Assembly: GCA_030263275.1 (NCBI GenBank)
Contig: SZOR01000004.1
Location: 28,170 to 92,169 of the forward strand
Direction of reading: 5' to 3'
Origin: DSNY01 sp016861185
Lineage (GTDB): Bacteria > Pseudomonadota > Gammaproteobacteria > Burkholderiales > Burkholderiaceae_F
DNA: 64,000 nt
Part shown: positions 52,123 to 60,705 of the stretch, in pieces
Layout: each line of letters starts with the position of its first letter
Numbering within the stretch: position 1 is the stretch's first letter
Made by a program: the position numbers and the translations under genes
Notes under the pieces: model-generated
What the model saw: only the letters and a program-made list of their open reading frames with translations
Databases searched by the model: none
What the model was told of the DNA's origin: nothing

Positions 52123-53064
52123 TCAGCGGCCGTCGCCGACCAGCGCTTCCGCGAACTCGCGCGCGACGAAGGGCTGCAGGTCCTCGATCGCCTCGCCGAC
52201 GCCGATGAAGCGGATCGGTATCGGCCGGCCCGGATGCTCGCGCGTGCGCTGCGCGGCGATCGCGGCGAGCACGCCGCCCTTGGCGGTGCCGTCGAGCTTG
52301 GTGATCACCAGGCCCGTCAGCGCGATCGCCTCGTCGAAGGCCTTGACCTGCGCGAGCGCGTTCTGGCCGTTGGTGCCGTCGAGGACGAGGATCACCTCGT
52401 GCGGCGCGCCGGGCAGCGCCTTGTCGATCGCACGCTTGACGCGCTTGAGCTCGTCCATCAGGTGAAGCTGCGTCGGAAGGCGCCCGGCGGTGTCGGCGAT
52501 CAGCACGTCGATGCCGCGCGCTTTCGCTGCGGCGACCGCGTCGAACACGACCGCGGCCGGATCGCCGCTCGCCTGCTGGATCACCTCCACACCGTTGCGC
52601 CGGCCCCAGACCGCGAGCTGTTCGCGCGCCGCCGCGCGGAAGGTGTCGCCGGCCGCGAGCAGCACGGTCTTGTGCCGGTCCGCGAGCCAGTGCGCGAGCT
52701 TGCCGATCGAAGTCGTCTTGCCCGCGCCGTTCACGCCCGCGACCATCATCACGAGCGGCTTCGCGCGCTCCAGCTCGAGCGGACTTTCGCACGGCGCGAG
52801 CAGCTTCGCGATCTCGTCGCGCAGCGCGTCGCGCACGTCGGCGGGCGTCTTCAGCCCCTGCAGCTTGACCCGCGTGCGCACCGTGTCGAGCAGCTCGCGC
52901 GTCGTCGCCACGCCCACGTCGGCCTGGATCAGCGCGATCTCGAGCTCTTCGAACAGCGCCTCGTCGATCACGCCGCCCGAGAACAGCCCTGCGATGTTCA
53001 CGCGCGTGCGTGACAGCCCCTGCTTCAGTCGCGCGAGCCAGCCGGCTTTCGTGGGGGAATTCAT
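52123..53064 (-). CDS. ftsY: Signal recognition particle receptor FtsY
   Basis: An SRP-type GTPase that docks ribosome-SRP complexes at the membrane. The 313-residue protein lacks the long acidic A domain of the E. coli protein and has just the N and G domains: G-V-N-G-A-G-K-T-T (G1), R-A-A-A-R-E-Q-L, D-T-A-G-R-L, and T-K-L-D-G-T-A-K-G-G. Divergent from rsmD, as in many proteobacteria, but separated from ftsEX by about 15 kb. A family-B repeat lies between its start and rsmD. Confidence 0.95.
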   Translation of the reverse strand: MNSPTKAGWLARLKQGLSRTRVNIAGLFSGGVIDEALFEELEIALIQADVGVATTRELLDTVRTRVKLQGLKTPADVRDALRDEIAKLLAPCESPLELERAKPLVMMVAGVNGAGKTTSIGKLAHWLADRHKTVLLAAGDTFRAAAREQLAVWGRRNGVEVIQQASGDPAAVVFDAVAAAKARGIDVLIADTAGRLPTQLHLMDELKRVKRAIDKALPGAPHEVILVLDGTNGQNALAQVKAFDEAIALTGLVITKLDGTAKGGVLAAIAAQRTREHPGRPIPIRFIGVGEAIEDLQPFVAREFAEALVGDGR

Positions 53065-53129
53065 CGAGGGACAACAGCGCTGCTGCGAAGGGCGGGCAGT
53101 CTAGCAAGCGCGCGGAGAAAGACTTTTCT

Positions 53130-53193
53130 CACCACAGAGACACGGAGAACACAGAGAAGGGCGTTTCTCGGTGCTCTCGGCGTCTCGGTGGTG
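53130..53193. repeat. Palindromic repeat family B, copy 3
   Basis: CACCACAGAGACACGGAGAA on the left and CGGTGCTCTCGGCGTCTCGG plus TGGTG on the right form an imperfect inverted repeat in the divergent ftsY-rsmD gap. The left arm nearly equals that of the copy at 44814. Confidence 0.8.
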
Positions 53194-53236
53194 AATGCGG
53201 CTCTTGCGCTGCTGCGATCCGGGCAGAATCGCGCGG

Positions 53237-53845
53237 ATGAAGCGCAGTCCGCAATCCGCGATCCGCAATCCGAGCGCCGCGCCGCACCGGGTGCGCATCA
53301 TCGGCGGCGCGTGGAAGCGCACGCCGATCCCGGTCGCGGATGCCCCAGGGCTGCGGCCGACGCCCGATCGCGTGCGCGAGACGCTGTTCAACTGGATCGC
53401 ACACCTGCGGCCCGACCTCGCGGCGCTGCGCGGGCTCGATCTTTTCGCCGGCACCGGCGCGCTCGGCTTCGAGCTGGCTTCGCGCGGCGCGGCGCACGTG
53501 ACGCTCGTCGAGCGCGACCCGAAACTCGCCGCCAGGCTGCGCGCGTTGCGCGACAGGCTCGGCGCGACGCAGATCGAGATCGTCGCCGGCGATGCGCTCG
53601 CGGTCGCTGCGCAGCTGGCCGACAGCAGCTTCGACTTCGTGTTCGTCGATCCTCCGTACGACGCCGGGCTGCTGGCGCCCGCGCTCGACGCCGTGCGGCG
53701 CGTGCTTGCGCCGGAAGGGCTCGCCTACGCCGAGTCCGACGCGCCGATCGACGCCGCGCAGGCGGCCGCGCACGGCTACGAACTCGTGCGTGCCGACCGC
53801 GCGAGCCGGGTCTGTTTCCATTTGCTGCGGCGCAAGTCGTCCTGA
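53237..53845 (+). CDS. rsmD: 16S rRNA (guanine966-N2)-methyltransferase
   Basis: Methylates G966 of 16S rRNA in the assembling 30S subunit. The 202-residue protein has R-I-I-G-G-x-W-K-R at the N-terminus, R-P-T-P-D-R-V-R-E-T-L-F-N-W, the SAM loop L-D-L-F-A-G-T-G-A-L-G-F-E, and the base-binding D-P-P-Y (F-V-D-P-P-Y-D). The ATG at 53237 is chosen because upstream sequence is not conserved-looking. It is followed by coaD 55 bases later, the usual rsmD-coaD pair. Confidence 0.94.
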   Translation: MKRSPQSAIRNPSAAPHRVRIIGGAWKRTPIPVADAPGLRPTPDRVRETLFNWIAHLRPDLAALRGLDLFAGTGALGFELASRGAAHVTLVERDPKLAARLRALRDRLGATQIEIVAGDALAVAAQLADSSFDFVFVDPPYDAGLLAPALDAVRRVLAPEGLAYAESDAPIDAAQAAAHGYELVRADRASRVCFHLLRRKSS

Positions 53846-53900
53846 ATAATCGCCCCCGGCGCGCCCGAGCGGCCCGTCACGTTTGCCGAGGGGAGGGGGC

Positions 53901-54410
53901 ATGAGCATGGTGATCGCGGTCTATCCGGGCACGTTCGACCCGCTGACGCGCGGGCACGAGGACCTCGTGCGGCGCGCGGCGGGGCTGTTCAGCAAGCTCG
54001 TCGTCGGCGTGGCGGACAGCCGCGCGAAGAAGCCCTTCTTCACGATGGACGAGCGCATCGCGATCGCGCGCGAGGTGCTGGGCCACTACCCGAACGTCGA
54101 GGTCGCCGGCTTCCGCGGACTGCTGAAGGACTTCGTGCGCGAGCAGAACGCGCGCGTGATCGTGCGCGGGCTGCGCGCGGTCAGCGACTTCGAGTACGAG
54201 TTCCAGATGGCCGGCATGAACCGCTACCTGCTGCCCGAAGTCGAGACGATGTTCCTGACGCCTTCGGACCAGTACCAGTTCATCTCGGGAACGATCGTCC
54301 GCGAGATCGCCACGCTCGGCGGCGACGTGAGCAAGTTCGTCTTTCCGTCGGTCGAGAAGTGGCTGAAGGCGAAGATCGCGCAAATGGGCGGGCCGGAGAA
54401 CGGCGGCTGA
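53901..54410 (+). CDS. coaD: Phosphopantetheine adenylyltransferase
   Basis: Makes dephospho-CoA from 4'-phosphopantetheine and ATP, the fourth step of CoA synthesis. The 169-residue protein has the nucleotidyltransferase motif Y-P-G-T-F-D-P-L-T-R-G-H, R-G-L-R-A-V-S-D-F-E-Y-E, and the ATP-binding I-S-G-T-I-V-R-E-I. GGGGAGGGGGC precedes the ATG at 53901. Its last 52 bases overlap the earliest possible start of the DUF418 gene. Confidence 0.96.
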   Translation: MSMVIAVYPGTFDPLTRGHEDLVRRAAGLFSKLVVGVADSRAKKPFFTMDERIAIAREVLGHYPNVEVAGFRGLLKDFVREQNARVIVRGLRAVSDFEYEFQMAGMNRYLLPEVETMFLTPSDQYQFISGTIVREIATLGGDVSKFVFPSVEKWLKAKIAQMGGPENGG

Positions 54411-55621
54411 AGCCCGGCAAGCCGTTGCGGCGCGGGCGCATCGAGCTGATCGACGCGCTGCGCGCGTTCGCGCTCGCCGGCATCCTGCAGGTCAACATCC
54501 AGTCGTTCGTCTGGGGCGCGGGCGATTCGCTCGGCTACTTCATCGACCCGCCGAGCGCGGCCGACACGACGACGCATCTGCTGGTCGGCACCTTCGTCGC
54601 GACCAAGTTCATCTCGATCTTCGCGTTCCTGTTCGGCTTCGGCGCGGCGCTGCAGATGAGATCCATCCGCGGAATGTGCGGGGGGGACGTCGAAGCGGCA
54701 AAGACCGTCTACCGCCGCCGGCTCCGCTTCCTGCTGGTACTCGGCATCGCGCACGGACTGCTGCTGTACTACGGCGACATCCTCGCCTTCTACGCGCTGT
54801 GCGGTTTCGTGCTCGTGCTGTACATGGACCGGCGGCCGGCGGCGCTCGCGCGCGCGACGCGCCACTGGTGGATCGCGTTCGCACTTCTCAACGTCGCGCT
54901 GACCCTGCTGTTCGAAGCGGCGCGCCGCGCGCTGCCGCCGGAAGTCGATCCGGCGCTGATCCCCCCGGACGTCGTCGACAAGTTCATCGCCTTCAGCGAA
55001 GGCGGCTACTGGGAGCAGTTCGTTCCGCGCGCGACCGACTTCGCCTACATCGTGTTCGTGATGGGACTGTTCGCCGCGCCGCAGATCGTCGGGCTGTTCC
55101 TGCTCGGCCATCTCGCCGCGCGGCTCGGCTGGATCGCGCATCCGGAGCGGCATCCGCGCGTCTGGCGCGCGGCGTTCGCGATCGGCATCGCCGCGGCTCC
55201 GTTCGCGCTCGCCGGCGCCTGGCTGAACTACGAGACGATGGTGAACTCGCCCGGCGATCCGAGCCTGATCGGCTTCGGGCTGCAGACCTTCGGTTCGCTG
55301 CTCGCCTGCCTGTACGTCGCCGCGATCGTTCGCTGGCGCGAGACCGCTCCGCTGCGCGCGGCGATCCGCTGGCTTGCGCCGGCGGGGCGGATGCCGCTGA
55401 CGAACTACCTGCTGCAGTCCGCGCTGATGGGCGCGCTGCTGTCCGGCTGGGGGTTCGGGCTGGGCGCGGCGCTCGGCAAGGCGCAGCTTGCGCTGCTCGC
55501 GCTCGCGATCGTCGCGATCCAGATCGCCGCGAGCCGCGCCTGGATCGCGCGCTTCGGCCAGGGGCCGGTCGAGGCCCTTTGGCGCAAGGCCACTTACGGC
55601 TCAGTCCACACCGGCAGGTAG
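54359..55621 (+). CDS. DUF418 family membrane protein
   Basis: A polytopic protein with about ten helices. It begins with R-I-E-L-I-D-A-L-R-A-F-A-L-A-G-I-L, and its C-terminal DUF418 domain includes G-R-M-P-L-T-N-Y-L-L-Q-S. Members resemble acyltransferase-3-type membrane proteins; the function is not known. The start is uncertain. The GTG at 54359 gives 420 residues but overlaps coaD by 52 bases, while a TTG at 54425 gives a product starting close to the conserved region; neither has a good ribosome site. Possibly translated through coupling to coaD. Confidence 0.85.
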   Translation: MAEGEDRANGRAGERRLKPGKPLRRGRIELIDALRAFALAGILQVNIQSFVWGAGDSLGYFIDPPSAADTTTHLLVGTFVATKFISIFAFLFGFGAALQMRSIRGMCGGDVEAAKTVYRRRLRFLLVLGIAHGLLLYYGDILAFYALCGFVLVLYMDRRPAALARATRHWWIAFALLNVALTLLFEAARRALPPEVDPALIPPDVVDKFIAFSEGGYWEQFVPRATDFAYIVFVMGLFAAPQIVGLFLLGHLAARLGWIAHPERHPRVWRAAFAIGIAAAPFALAGAWLNYETMVNSPGDPSLIGFGLQTFGSLLACLYVAAIVRWRETAPLRAAIRWLAPAGRMPLTNYLLQSALMGALLSGWGFGLGAALGKAQLALLALAIVAIQIAASRAWIARFGQGPVEALWRKATYGSVHTGR

Positions 55622-55758
55622 GGCGGCGCCGCCGGCAGTCCGAATCGACCGCGACGCCGAGCTTGCAGGGTGCGATTCCCATTCCGCGCGACGGGTTTTC
55701 TTACAACGCCGGCGGCCTGCGACAGAGAGCCCCGAACAAAATCAACGTCTTGGGATGC

Positions 55759-55774
55759 GGGCACGGACATTGCG
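55759..55774 (+). promoter_or_regulatory. Sigma-54-type promoter before the second PEP-CTERM gene
   Basis: GGGCACG-GACA-TTGCG matches the TGGCACG-N4-TTGCW consensus except at the first and last positions, with exact GG-N10-GC spacing. The start codon is 60 bases downstream. The rest of the 55622-55833 gap shows no sigma-70 promoter I would trust. Sigma-54 promoters regulated by PrsR are known for PEP-CTERM genes in exosortase-bearing bacteria. Confidence 0.75.
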
Positions 55775-55833
55775 TGGGTGGTGGCGTCGACGGTCTTTTC
55801 TTTCCGGACTGTCAATCACCAAGGGGGGTGACC

Positions 55834-56388
55834 ATGAAGAGAGTCTTCGCTGCTTCGCTGGCCGCGCTTGCGCTCGGTTTCGGTCAGTTCGCCAACGCGG
55901 CGCTGCTGGATGGCAATTGCATCGAGTACCAGTACCTGTTTCCTGACAGCGGCAACAACTGGCCCTCTGCCGACAACGGGCTGAAGTGCGTTGGTCCTGG
56001 GGTGGAGGTGACGAACATCGTCGAGGGCGTCGGCACGATGGACATCTTCGATGACTACATCCTGATCGATTTCACTGTCGGCAGCTCTTTCACTCCTGCG
56101 AGCTTCAACGGCTTCCGCCTGCGCGACGTGACCAACACCATCGCGCCGTTCACCTCGGTCACGATCGATCCGAGCACCAACATGATCGGGCTGGACGCTT
56201 CGCGCATCTCGTTCGATGCCGACAACATCTTCGTGAACTGGCAAAGCCTCGGCTTCTCGAACGAAACGATCGTCAGGCTGAACATCGGCGGGGGCACGGT
56301 GCCGGAACCCGCGAGCCTGCTGCTTCTGGCTTCGGGGCTGCTGGCGGTCGGCGCCTTTGCCCGCAAGGGTCGCCCGCGCCAAGCGTAA
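55834..56388 (+). CDS. PEP-CTERM sorted exported protein
   Basis: A 184-residue surface protein. Residues 1-22 are a signal peptide ending A-N-A. The mature domain is Asn/Thr/Ser/Asp-rich and probably all-beta, with two cysteines (29 and 52). The end is a textbook PEP-CTERM: V-P-E-P-A at 156-160, hydrophobic segment to about 174, then R-K-G-R-P-R. The function of the mature part is unknown; such proteins are associated with exopolysaccharide or floc matrix. GGGGGG precedes the ATG. A sigma-54-type promoter lies upstream and a terminator downstream. Confidence 0.9.
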   Translation: MKRVFAASLAALALGFGQFANAALLDGNCIEYQYLFPDSGNNWPSADNGLKCVGPGVEVTNIVEGVGTMDIFDDYILIDFTVGSSFTPASFNGFRLRDVTNTIAPFTSVTIDPSTNMIGLDASRISFDADNIFVNWQSLGFSNETIVRLNIGGGTVPEPASLLLLASGLLAVGAFARKGRPRQA

Positions 56389-56437
56389 GTGGCATCGGGC
56401 CGGGTTCACGCAGAATCCCGGCTCGCTTGCATCGGCA

Positions 56438-56462
56438 GGACCCGGTTTCCCGGGCCCTTTTT
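56438..56462 (+). terminator. Rho-independent terminator after the PEP-CTERM gene
   Basis: GGACCCGG / CCGGGCCC with a 4-base loop and one mismatched pair, followed by five T residues, 49 bases past the stop. Confidence 0.85.
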
Positions 56463-56513
56463 GCGCGCCGGTGCCGCCGCCTCGCGGCCGGCGACAGGTC
56501 CGCAGACGGATGG

Positions 56514-57317
56514 CTACGGCCGCCCGCCGACCTCTTCGACCTTCAGCCACACGCCGCGTCGGGTGGTTTCCGCGCGCTGACCCGACGAAAGAACGCCGCT
56601 CGACTGCGACTCGCCTCGGACATCTGCGCCGCCGACCGCGATCCACTCGCCGAGGCGGCCGCGCACCGTGGTCGAAAGCTGCGCGCGTTCGACCGCGCCG
56701 GCGACGATCTCCGACTGCTCCGGCGCGAGTTCAACCGTCACCAGGTCGCCCGCGACCTGCGGCTGCGCGTGAAAGCCGGTGACGGCGTCGTAGTACACGG
56801 TGCCGCGCAGCTCGGTCAGCCCCTGCGGCGTGATCACGAACTGGCGGAAGCTCATCGGGATCGCGGTGCCGATCGCGACGTACGCGCGGCCGCCTTCGAG
56901 CACGCGGATGCGCTGCTCGGCGCTTTGTGTGCCGGTCGTTCGCGTGTCGCTCGCTTCGACGCTGACGTTGCCGTAGCTGCGCCGATTGCTGATCGTCACG
57001 CTGCCGTCGGCGCCGACGCGGCGCTCGCCGCTTTCGCCCTCTCGGTCCTGCCGTACCGTGATCACCAGCTCGCGCGGCGCGCGGTCGAGCGTGGCTAGCA
57101 GTTGTTTCAGTTGCCGCGCATTGGCGGGCGAGGCGCGCAGGAAGAGCTGGTAACCCTGCCCGGTGAGTGCGCCGCCGGGTTCAAGGAAGGCGCGCAGCGT
57201 GGGCAGCACCTGCTCCGCGGTGCGATGGCGCAGCGGGATGATTTCGATGTCTTGCGCGCGAGCCGTGGGGATCAAGGCGAATGCGGCGGTCGTCGCGAGG
57301 AAGGTGCGCCGCGAAAT
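56514..57317 (-). CDS. Tat-type exported protein with secretin N-domain-like region; start codon unclear
   Basis: About 267 residues. The N-terminus S-R-R-T-F-L-A-T-T-A-A-F-A-L-I-P-T-A-R-A is a twin-arginine signal. The following D-I-E-I-I-P-L-R-H-R-T-A-E-Q-V-L-P-T-L and the L-L-A-T-L-D-R-A-P-R segment resemble the N-domain repeats of type II/III secretins, but there is no secretin pore domain. No ATG, GTG or TTG precedes the signal in frame. A GTG at 57330 reads A-T-G then S-R-R if one G of a GGGG run (57318-57321) is removed, so a frameshift or sequencing error is likely. The coordinate given is an ATT and marks only the start of convincing sequence. Possible decayed gene. Confidence 0.6.
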   Translation of the reverse strand: MSRRTFLATTAAFALIPTARAQDIEIIPLRHRTAEQVLPTLRAFLEPGGALTGQGYQLFLRASPANARQLKQLLATLDRAPRELVITVRQDREGESGERRVGADGSVTISNRRSYGNVSVEASDTRTTGTQSAEQRIRVLEGGRAYVAIGTAIPMSFRQFVITPQGLTELRGTVYYDAVTGFHAQPQVAGDLVTVELAPEQSEIVAGAVERAQLSTTVRGRLGEWIAVGGADVRGESQSSGVLSSGQRAETTRRGVWLKVEEVGGRP

Positions 57318-57336
57318 CCCCGGTGGCCACGCTTCA

Positions 57337-57425
57337 GAAATCCCCCCTGGCCCCCCTTTGTGAAAGGGGGGAAGGGACCACGGACTGCGGTCGCCCCCCC
57401 TTTGAAAAAGGGGGGTAGGGGGGAT
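57337..57425. repeat. Palindromic repeat family A, copies 3 and 4, inverted pair
   Basis: AAATCCCCCCTGG, then CCCCCCTTT-GTG-AAAGGGGGG, a 21-base middle, CCCCCCTTT-GAA-AAAGGGGGG, then TAGGGGGGATTTT: two hairpin units with mirrored flanks. It separates the MOSC gene from the secretin-N-like gene, and its AAATCCCC edge comes within about 17 bases of that gene's signal peptide. It is the largest copy of the family in the window. Confidence 0.8.
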
Positions 57426-57436
57426 TTTCTTGCGGC

Positions 57437-58270
57437 TCACAGATCCAGCTCGACTTCGACTTCGTCGCCGACGGCGAGCCACGCGCCTGCGCCTTCGACG
57501 ACGATCGCGTTGACGCCGAACATCACGCCGTTCTCGCGGCGGCGGTAGGTGGCGAGCAGATCGGGAACGACGCTCGACGCCTCGCCGGTCGCCGGATCCA
57601 CACCCGGCACCGTGCAGCGCGCGCAGGGCTTGACGACGCGCAGCGTCGCGCCGTCGACGCGCAGCGTCTTCACATAATCCTCGTCGAAGGCCGGCAAGCC
57701 GTCGAGCACGACGTTGGGCCGGAAGCGCTCCATCGCGATCGCCGCGTGCCCCTGCCGCGCGAGCCTTGCGTTGAAGTCGTCGAGCGAGGCCTGTCCCGTG
57801 ACGAGCAGCGCGAACGCGTCGGCGAACTTGTACGGCGCATCGAACTTGCCCGTGTAGCGATGGTTCGACAGCCGCCGCCCTTCGGGATCGAAGCGCACGA
57901 GCCGCGCCGGCCGGCCGAGGAAACTCGTGAACCACGCATCGGCGATCTCGCCCTGCGTGACGGCCGAGACCGTGTCGTCCCACACGCGCACGCGGACGAC
58001 CTCGCCCTCGGATTCGTACGGTACTTCGAGCTGCAGCATGCCCGGCGCCTTCAGCAGCATCGAGGTTCCCGTCAGGCGCGTCTCGATCAGCGCCATCCTC
58101 GGCAGTTCGCGCTGGCTCAGGAATTCGCCGTGCTCGTCGACGACGACCCACTCGCGGTCGCCGATCTCCTCGTGCTCGAGCCCCGTCGCCGCCAGCCGCG
58201 CAGCGCGCAGCGCAACGCCGCGGCAGCCCTTGATCGGGTACAGGTTCAACGCGCGGATCGTCGCCTTCAT
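57437..58270 (-). CDS. MOSC-domain protein (YcbX-like)
   Basis: A 277-residue protein with an N-terminal MOSC beta-barrel domain (L-N-L-Y-P-I-K-G-C-R-G) and a C-terminal MOSC domain. The conserved molybdenum-cofactor cysteine lies in V-K-P-C-A-R-C-T-V-P-G, with R-F-R-P-N-V-V-L-D-G before it. YcbX-type enzymes use molybdenum cofactor to reduce N-hydroxylated compounds; no ferredoxin domain is fused here, unlike E. coli YcbX. Its ATG overlaps the stop of asmA (58267-58270), though asmA lies upstream on the same strand. Confidence 0.88.
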   Translation of the reverse strand: MKATIRALNLYPIKGCRGVALRAARLAATGLEHEEIGDREWVVVDEHGEFLSQRELPRMALIETRLTGTSMLLKAPGMLQLEVPYESEGEVVRVRVWDDTVSAVTQGEIADAWFTSFLGRPARLVRFDPEGRRLSNHRYTGKFDAPYKFADAFALLVTGQASLDDFNARLARQGHAAIAMERFRPNVVLDGLPAFDEDYVKTLRVDGATLRVVKPCARCTVPGVDPATGEASSVVPDLLATYRRRENGVMFGVNAIVVEGAGAWLAVGDEVEVELDL

Positions 58271-60639
58271 CGCCGCAGCAGTCCTTTCAACTGATCCTTG
58301 AGCCGGCCGCGCTGCTGCTCGAGCTGCGGCGCGACCTTCTGCTTGAGCTGCTCGGTCGCCTTCGCCTTCAGCGCCTCCTGCGCGACGCTGCCCCAGTCGA
58401 TGCTGTACGACAGTTTCTCGAACGGACCCGACAGCCTGACCGGCACGGTGACGCCGCGCAGCTCGGTCAGCTCGCGCCCGTCCTGCCCTTTCATCGTGCC
58501 GACGACCGCGACCTTCGCGGTGTAGTCGAGCGTGCCCGCGCCCAGATCGACCTTGCCCGCGCCGGCGAGCCGCAACAGCGGCGACTTGCCGTCCAGATCG
58601 TTGCTGGTGGCCACGCCGTCCTTGACCGTGAAGCTCGCCGTCAGCTCCGAGAAGTCGGTCTTCTCGGTGCTGCTGGCGCGCGCGCTGTCCTCCTTGCGTG
58701 CGGAGAGGAACGAACGCGCCTCGCGCAGCTTGGCGGCGATGTTCACGCCCTTGATCGCGCCGTCGCGCAGCGCGAGGTTGCCGCTGCCGTTCAATCCGCG
58801 CTTCAGCCCGCCGACGGTCGCTCCGGCGGTGGTGGCGGCGAGCTTCACGTTGCCGGTGCCTTCGAGGATGTCCTTGGCGAGCGCGTCGCGCAGCAGCGGG
58901 CCGATCGAGACGCCCGCCAGATTCGCGTCGACGCCGATCTTGTTGCCGGCCGCGGCGGCGTTGGCGGTCGCGCGCAGCCGGCCACCGTACAGCGCCGCGG
59001 TCAGCGGTGCGACGTCGAGCCGGCCGTTGGCGATGCGAACGACGACCTGCACGTTGTCGGCGCGGATGCCGCGCGCCTTCAGTTGCGCGACGCGCGCCTC
59101 GCCGGCGACATTCAAGTCTTTCAGCGCGGACAGATCGACCTTCGGGTCCTCGCGCGGATCGGCGCTGTCGTTGCCGGGACCGGGCTTCGCCGGCGGGAAG
59201 TAGCGGTCGATGTCGAGCTTGTCGGCGCCGGCGTCGAAGGTGATGCGCGGGGTCGCGAAGCCGCGCACCCCGAATTCGGTGGCGAGCGTGGTTTCGTCGA
59301 ACTTCGTCGTGAAGCGCGCGTCGACGACCTCCTTCTTCGCGTCGATCGCAAACGCGCCGGTGATCGGCAGCTTGACGGTCTTCTGCGGGATCGCCGGATC
59401 CTCGACGTCGACGTTGCCGGCGAGCTTCGTCAGCGCGAAGGTCTGTCCGTCGATGCTCGCCGCGGCCGGGCTCGCCAGCGCGGCAACGATGCGGCGCGCG
59501 CCCTGCTGCAGGTTGCCGTCGACCGCGAGCTTGCCGATCGCGAGCTGCTTGGCGTTGCCGCTGATGCCTTCGAGCACCAGCTTCGCCTCGACGTTGGGCG
59601 AGGTCGCGGCGGCCGCGACGAGCTTCACGTTCGCCTGCACCCGATCGCCGCTCGCCTTGCTTTCGTCGGCCTCGATACGCGGCGCCTGCAGCGACGCTTC
59701 GAACGCATCGGCGCCGAGCTTACCTTTGGCCGAGACGTCGAGGCCGCCGACCGAAAGCACCTTGCGCACCGGATCGAACGCGAGCGCCGGCGCCAGCACG
59801 CGGCTGTCGTCGAGCGCGACGGTGCCAAAGGTCCCCTTGGCCTTCGCGTCGAGCCTGGTCACGCTGACCGCGCCGCTTGCAGCGTCGTACTTCGCCTGTC
59901 CGAGCTTCGCGTTGACGTCGACGACCCGCTTGTCGATCGTCCCCTTGACGAAGGCTTCGAGGTCCTGCGCGCCGAAGGCGTTCTTGACGAGGTCGACGTC
60001 GAGGTCGCCCTTGATCCGCGTTTCGCCCTGCGCCGCCGGTTTGGTCGAGGAGAAGTTGGTCGAGAACGTCACCGGCGTGCGGCCCTGCGGCGCGATGCGG
60101 CCGGTCTTCAGTTCGAGCTTCGTCAGCGTGATCGTGTTGCCCGCCTGCAGGTCGTTGAACGTCAGCTCGGCGTTGGTCAGCTCGACGCCGCCGATCTCGA
60201 ACTTCGGGGGGCCGCCGGGCTGTGCGGGCTCGGCCGGTCTGTCGCCGGCCGGCTTGATCAGGTCGTCGATGCTGGTCGTGCCGTCGCGCCGGCGCTCGAC
60301 CGCGGCCTTCAGCCCGTCGACGCGCACCGTATCGACGACGATCTCCTTGCGCAGCAGCGGGAACAGCGCGACGCTGACACGCGCGCCCTCGAGGCTCGCC
60401 GCGACGCGGTCGCCGGCGCGGCTCGACAGCGACGTCTTCGGCAGCGCAAGCGCGATGCGCGGGAACACCGAGAGGCTCAGGTCGCCTTCGATCTTCAGCG
60501 TGCGCTGGTAGTTGTCCTTGACGTAGGCTTCGATCTGCGGCTTGTACGCGTTGACGTCGACGAAGGCGACGAGCGCGACCGCGCCGACGACGAGCAGGGC
60601 GACGACCACGCCGACGCCGATCAGGATCTTCTTGAACAT
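58267..60639 (-). CDS. AsmA family envelope protein
   Basis: A 790-residue protein with one N-terminal helix (about 6-28) and a very long beta-rich periplasmic domain. It shows the AsmA opening V-D-V-N-A-Y-K-P-Q-I-E-A-Y-V-K and the C-terminal AsmA domain (L-D-Y-T-A-K-V-A-V-V-G-T, G-V-T-V-P-V-R-L-S-G-P-F). Family members are bridge-like proteins thought to move phospholipid between inner and outer membranes. It ends in a basic, Gln-rich helix. It is translated just before the MOSC gene (ATGA overlap) and divergent from a membrane-protein gene with 66 bases between. Confidence 0.92.
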   Translation of the reverse strand: MFKKILIGVGVVVALLVVGAVALVAFVDVNAYKPQIEAYVKDNYQRTLKIEGDLSLSVFPRIALALPKTSLSSRAGDRVAASLEGARVSVALFPLLRKEIVVDTVRVDGLKAAVERRRDGTTSIDDLIKPAGDRPAEPAQPGGPPKFEIGGVELTNAELTFNDLQAGNTITLTKLELKTGRIAPQGRTPVTFSTNFSSTKPAAQGETRIKGDLDVDLVKNAFGAQDLEAFVKGTIDKRVVDVNAKLGQAKYDAASGAVSVTRLDAKAKGTFGTVALDDSRVLAPALAFDPVRKVLSVGGLDVSAKGKLGADAFEASLQAPRIEADESKASGDRVQANVKLVAAAATSPNVEAKLVLEGISGNAKQLAIGKLAVDGNLQQGARRIVAALASPAAASIDGQTFALTKLAGNVDVEDPAIPQKTVKLPITGAFAIDAKKEVVDARFTTKFDETTLATEFGVRGFATPRITFDAGADKLDIDRYFPPAKPGPGNDSADPREDPKVDLSALKDLNVAGEARVAQLKARGIRADNVQVVVRIANGRLDVAPLTAALYGGRLRATANAAAAGNKIGVDANLAGVSIGPLLRDALAKDILEGTGNVKLAATTAGATVGGLKRGLNGSGNLALRDGAIKGVNIAAKLREARSFLSARKEDSARASSTEKTDFSELTASFTVKDGVATSNDLDGKSPLLRLAGAGKVDLGAGTLDYTAKVAVVGTMKGQDGRELTELRGVTVPVRLSGPFEKLSYSIDWGSVAQEALKAKATEQLKQKVAPQLEQQRGRLKDQLKGLLRR

Positions 60640-60705
60640 CGCTCGCTCCTTGCTGCGGAGTGTGAGAATTATCCCATTCGAACGACACGCTGCCGGAGCC
60701 AGAAG

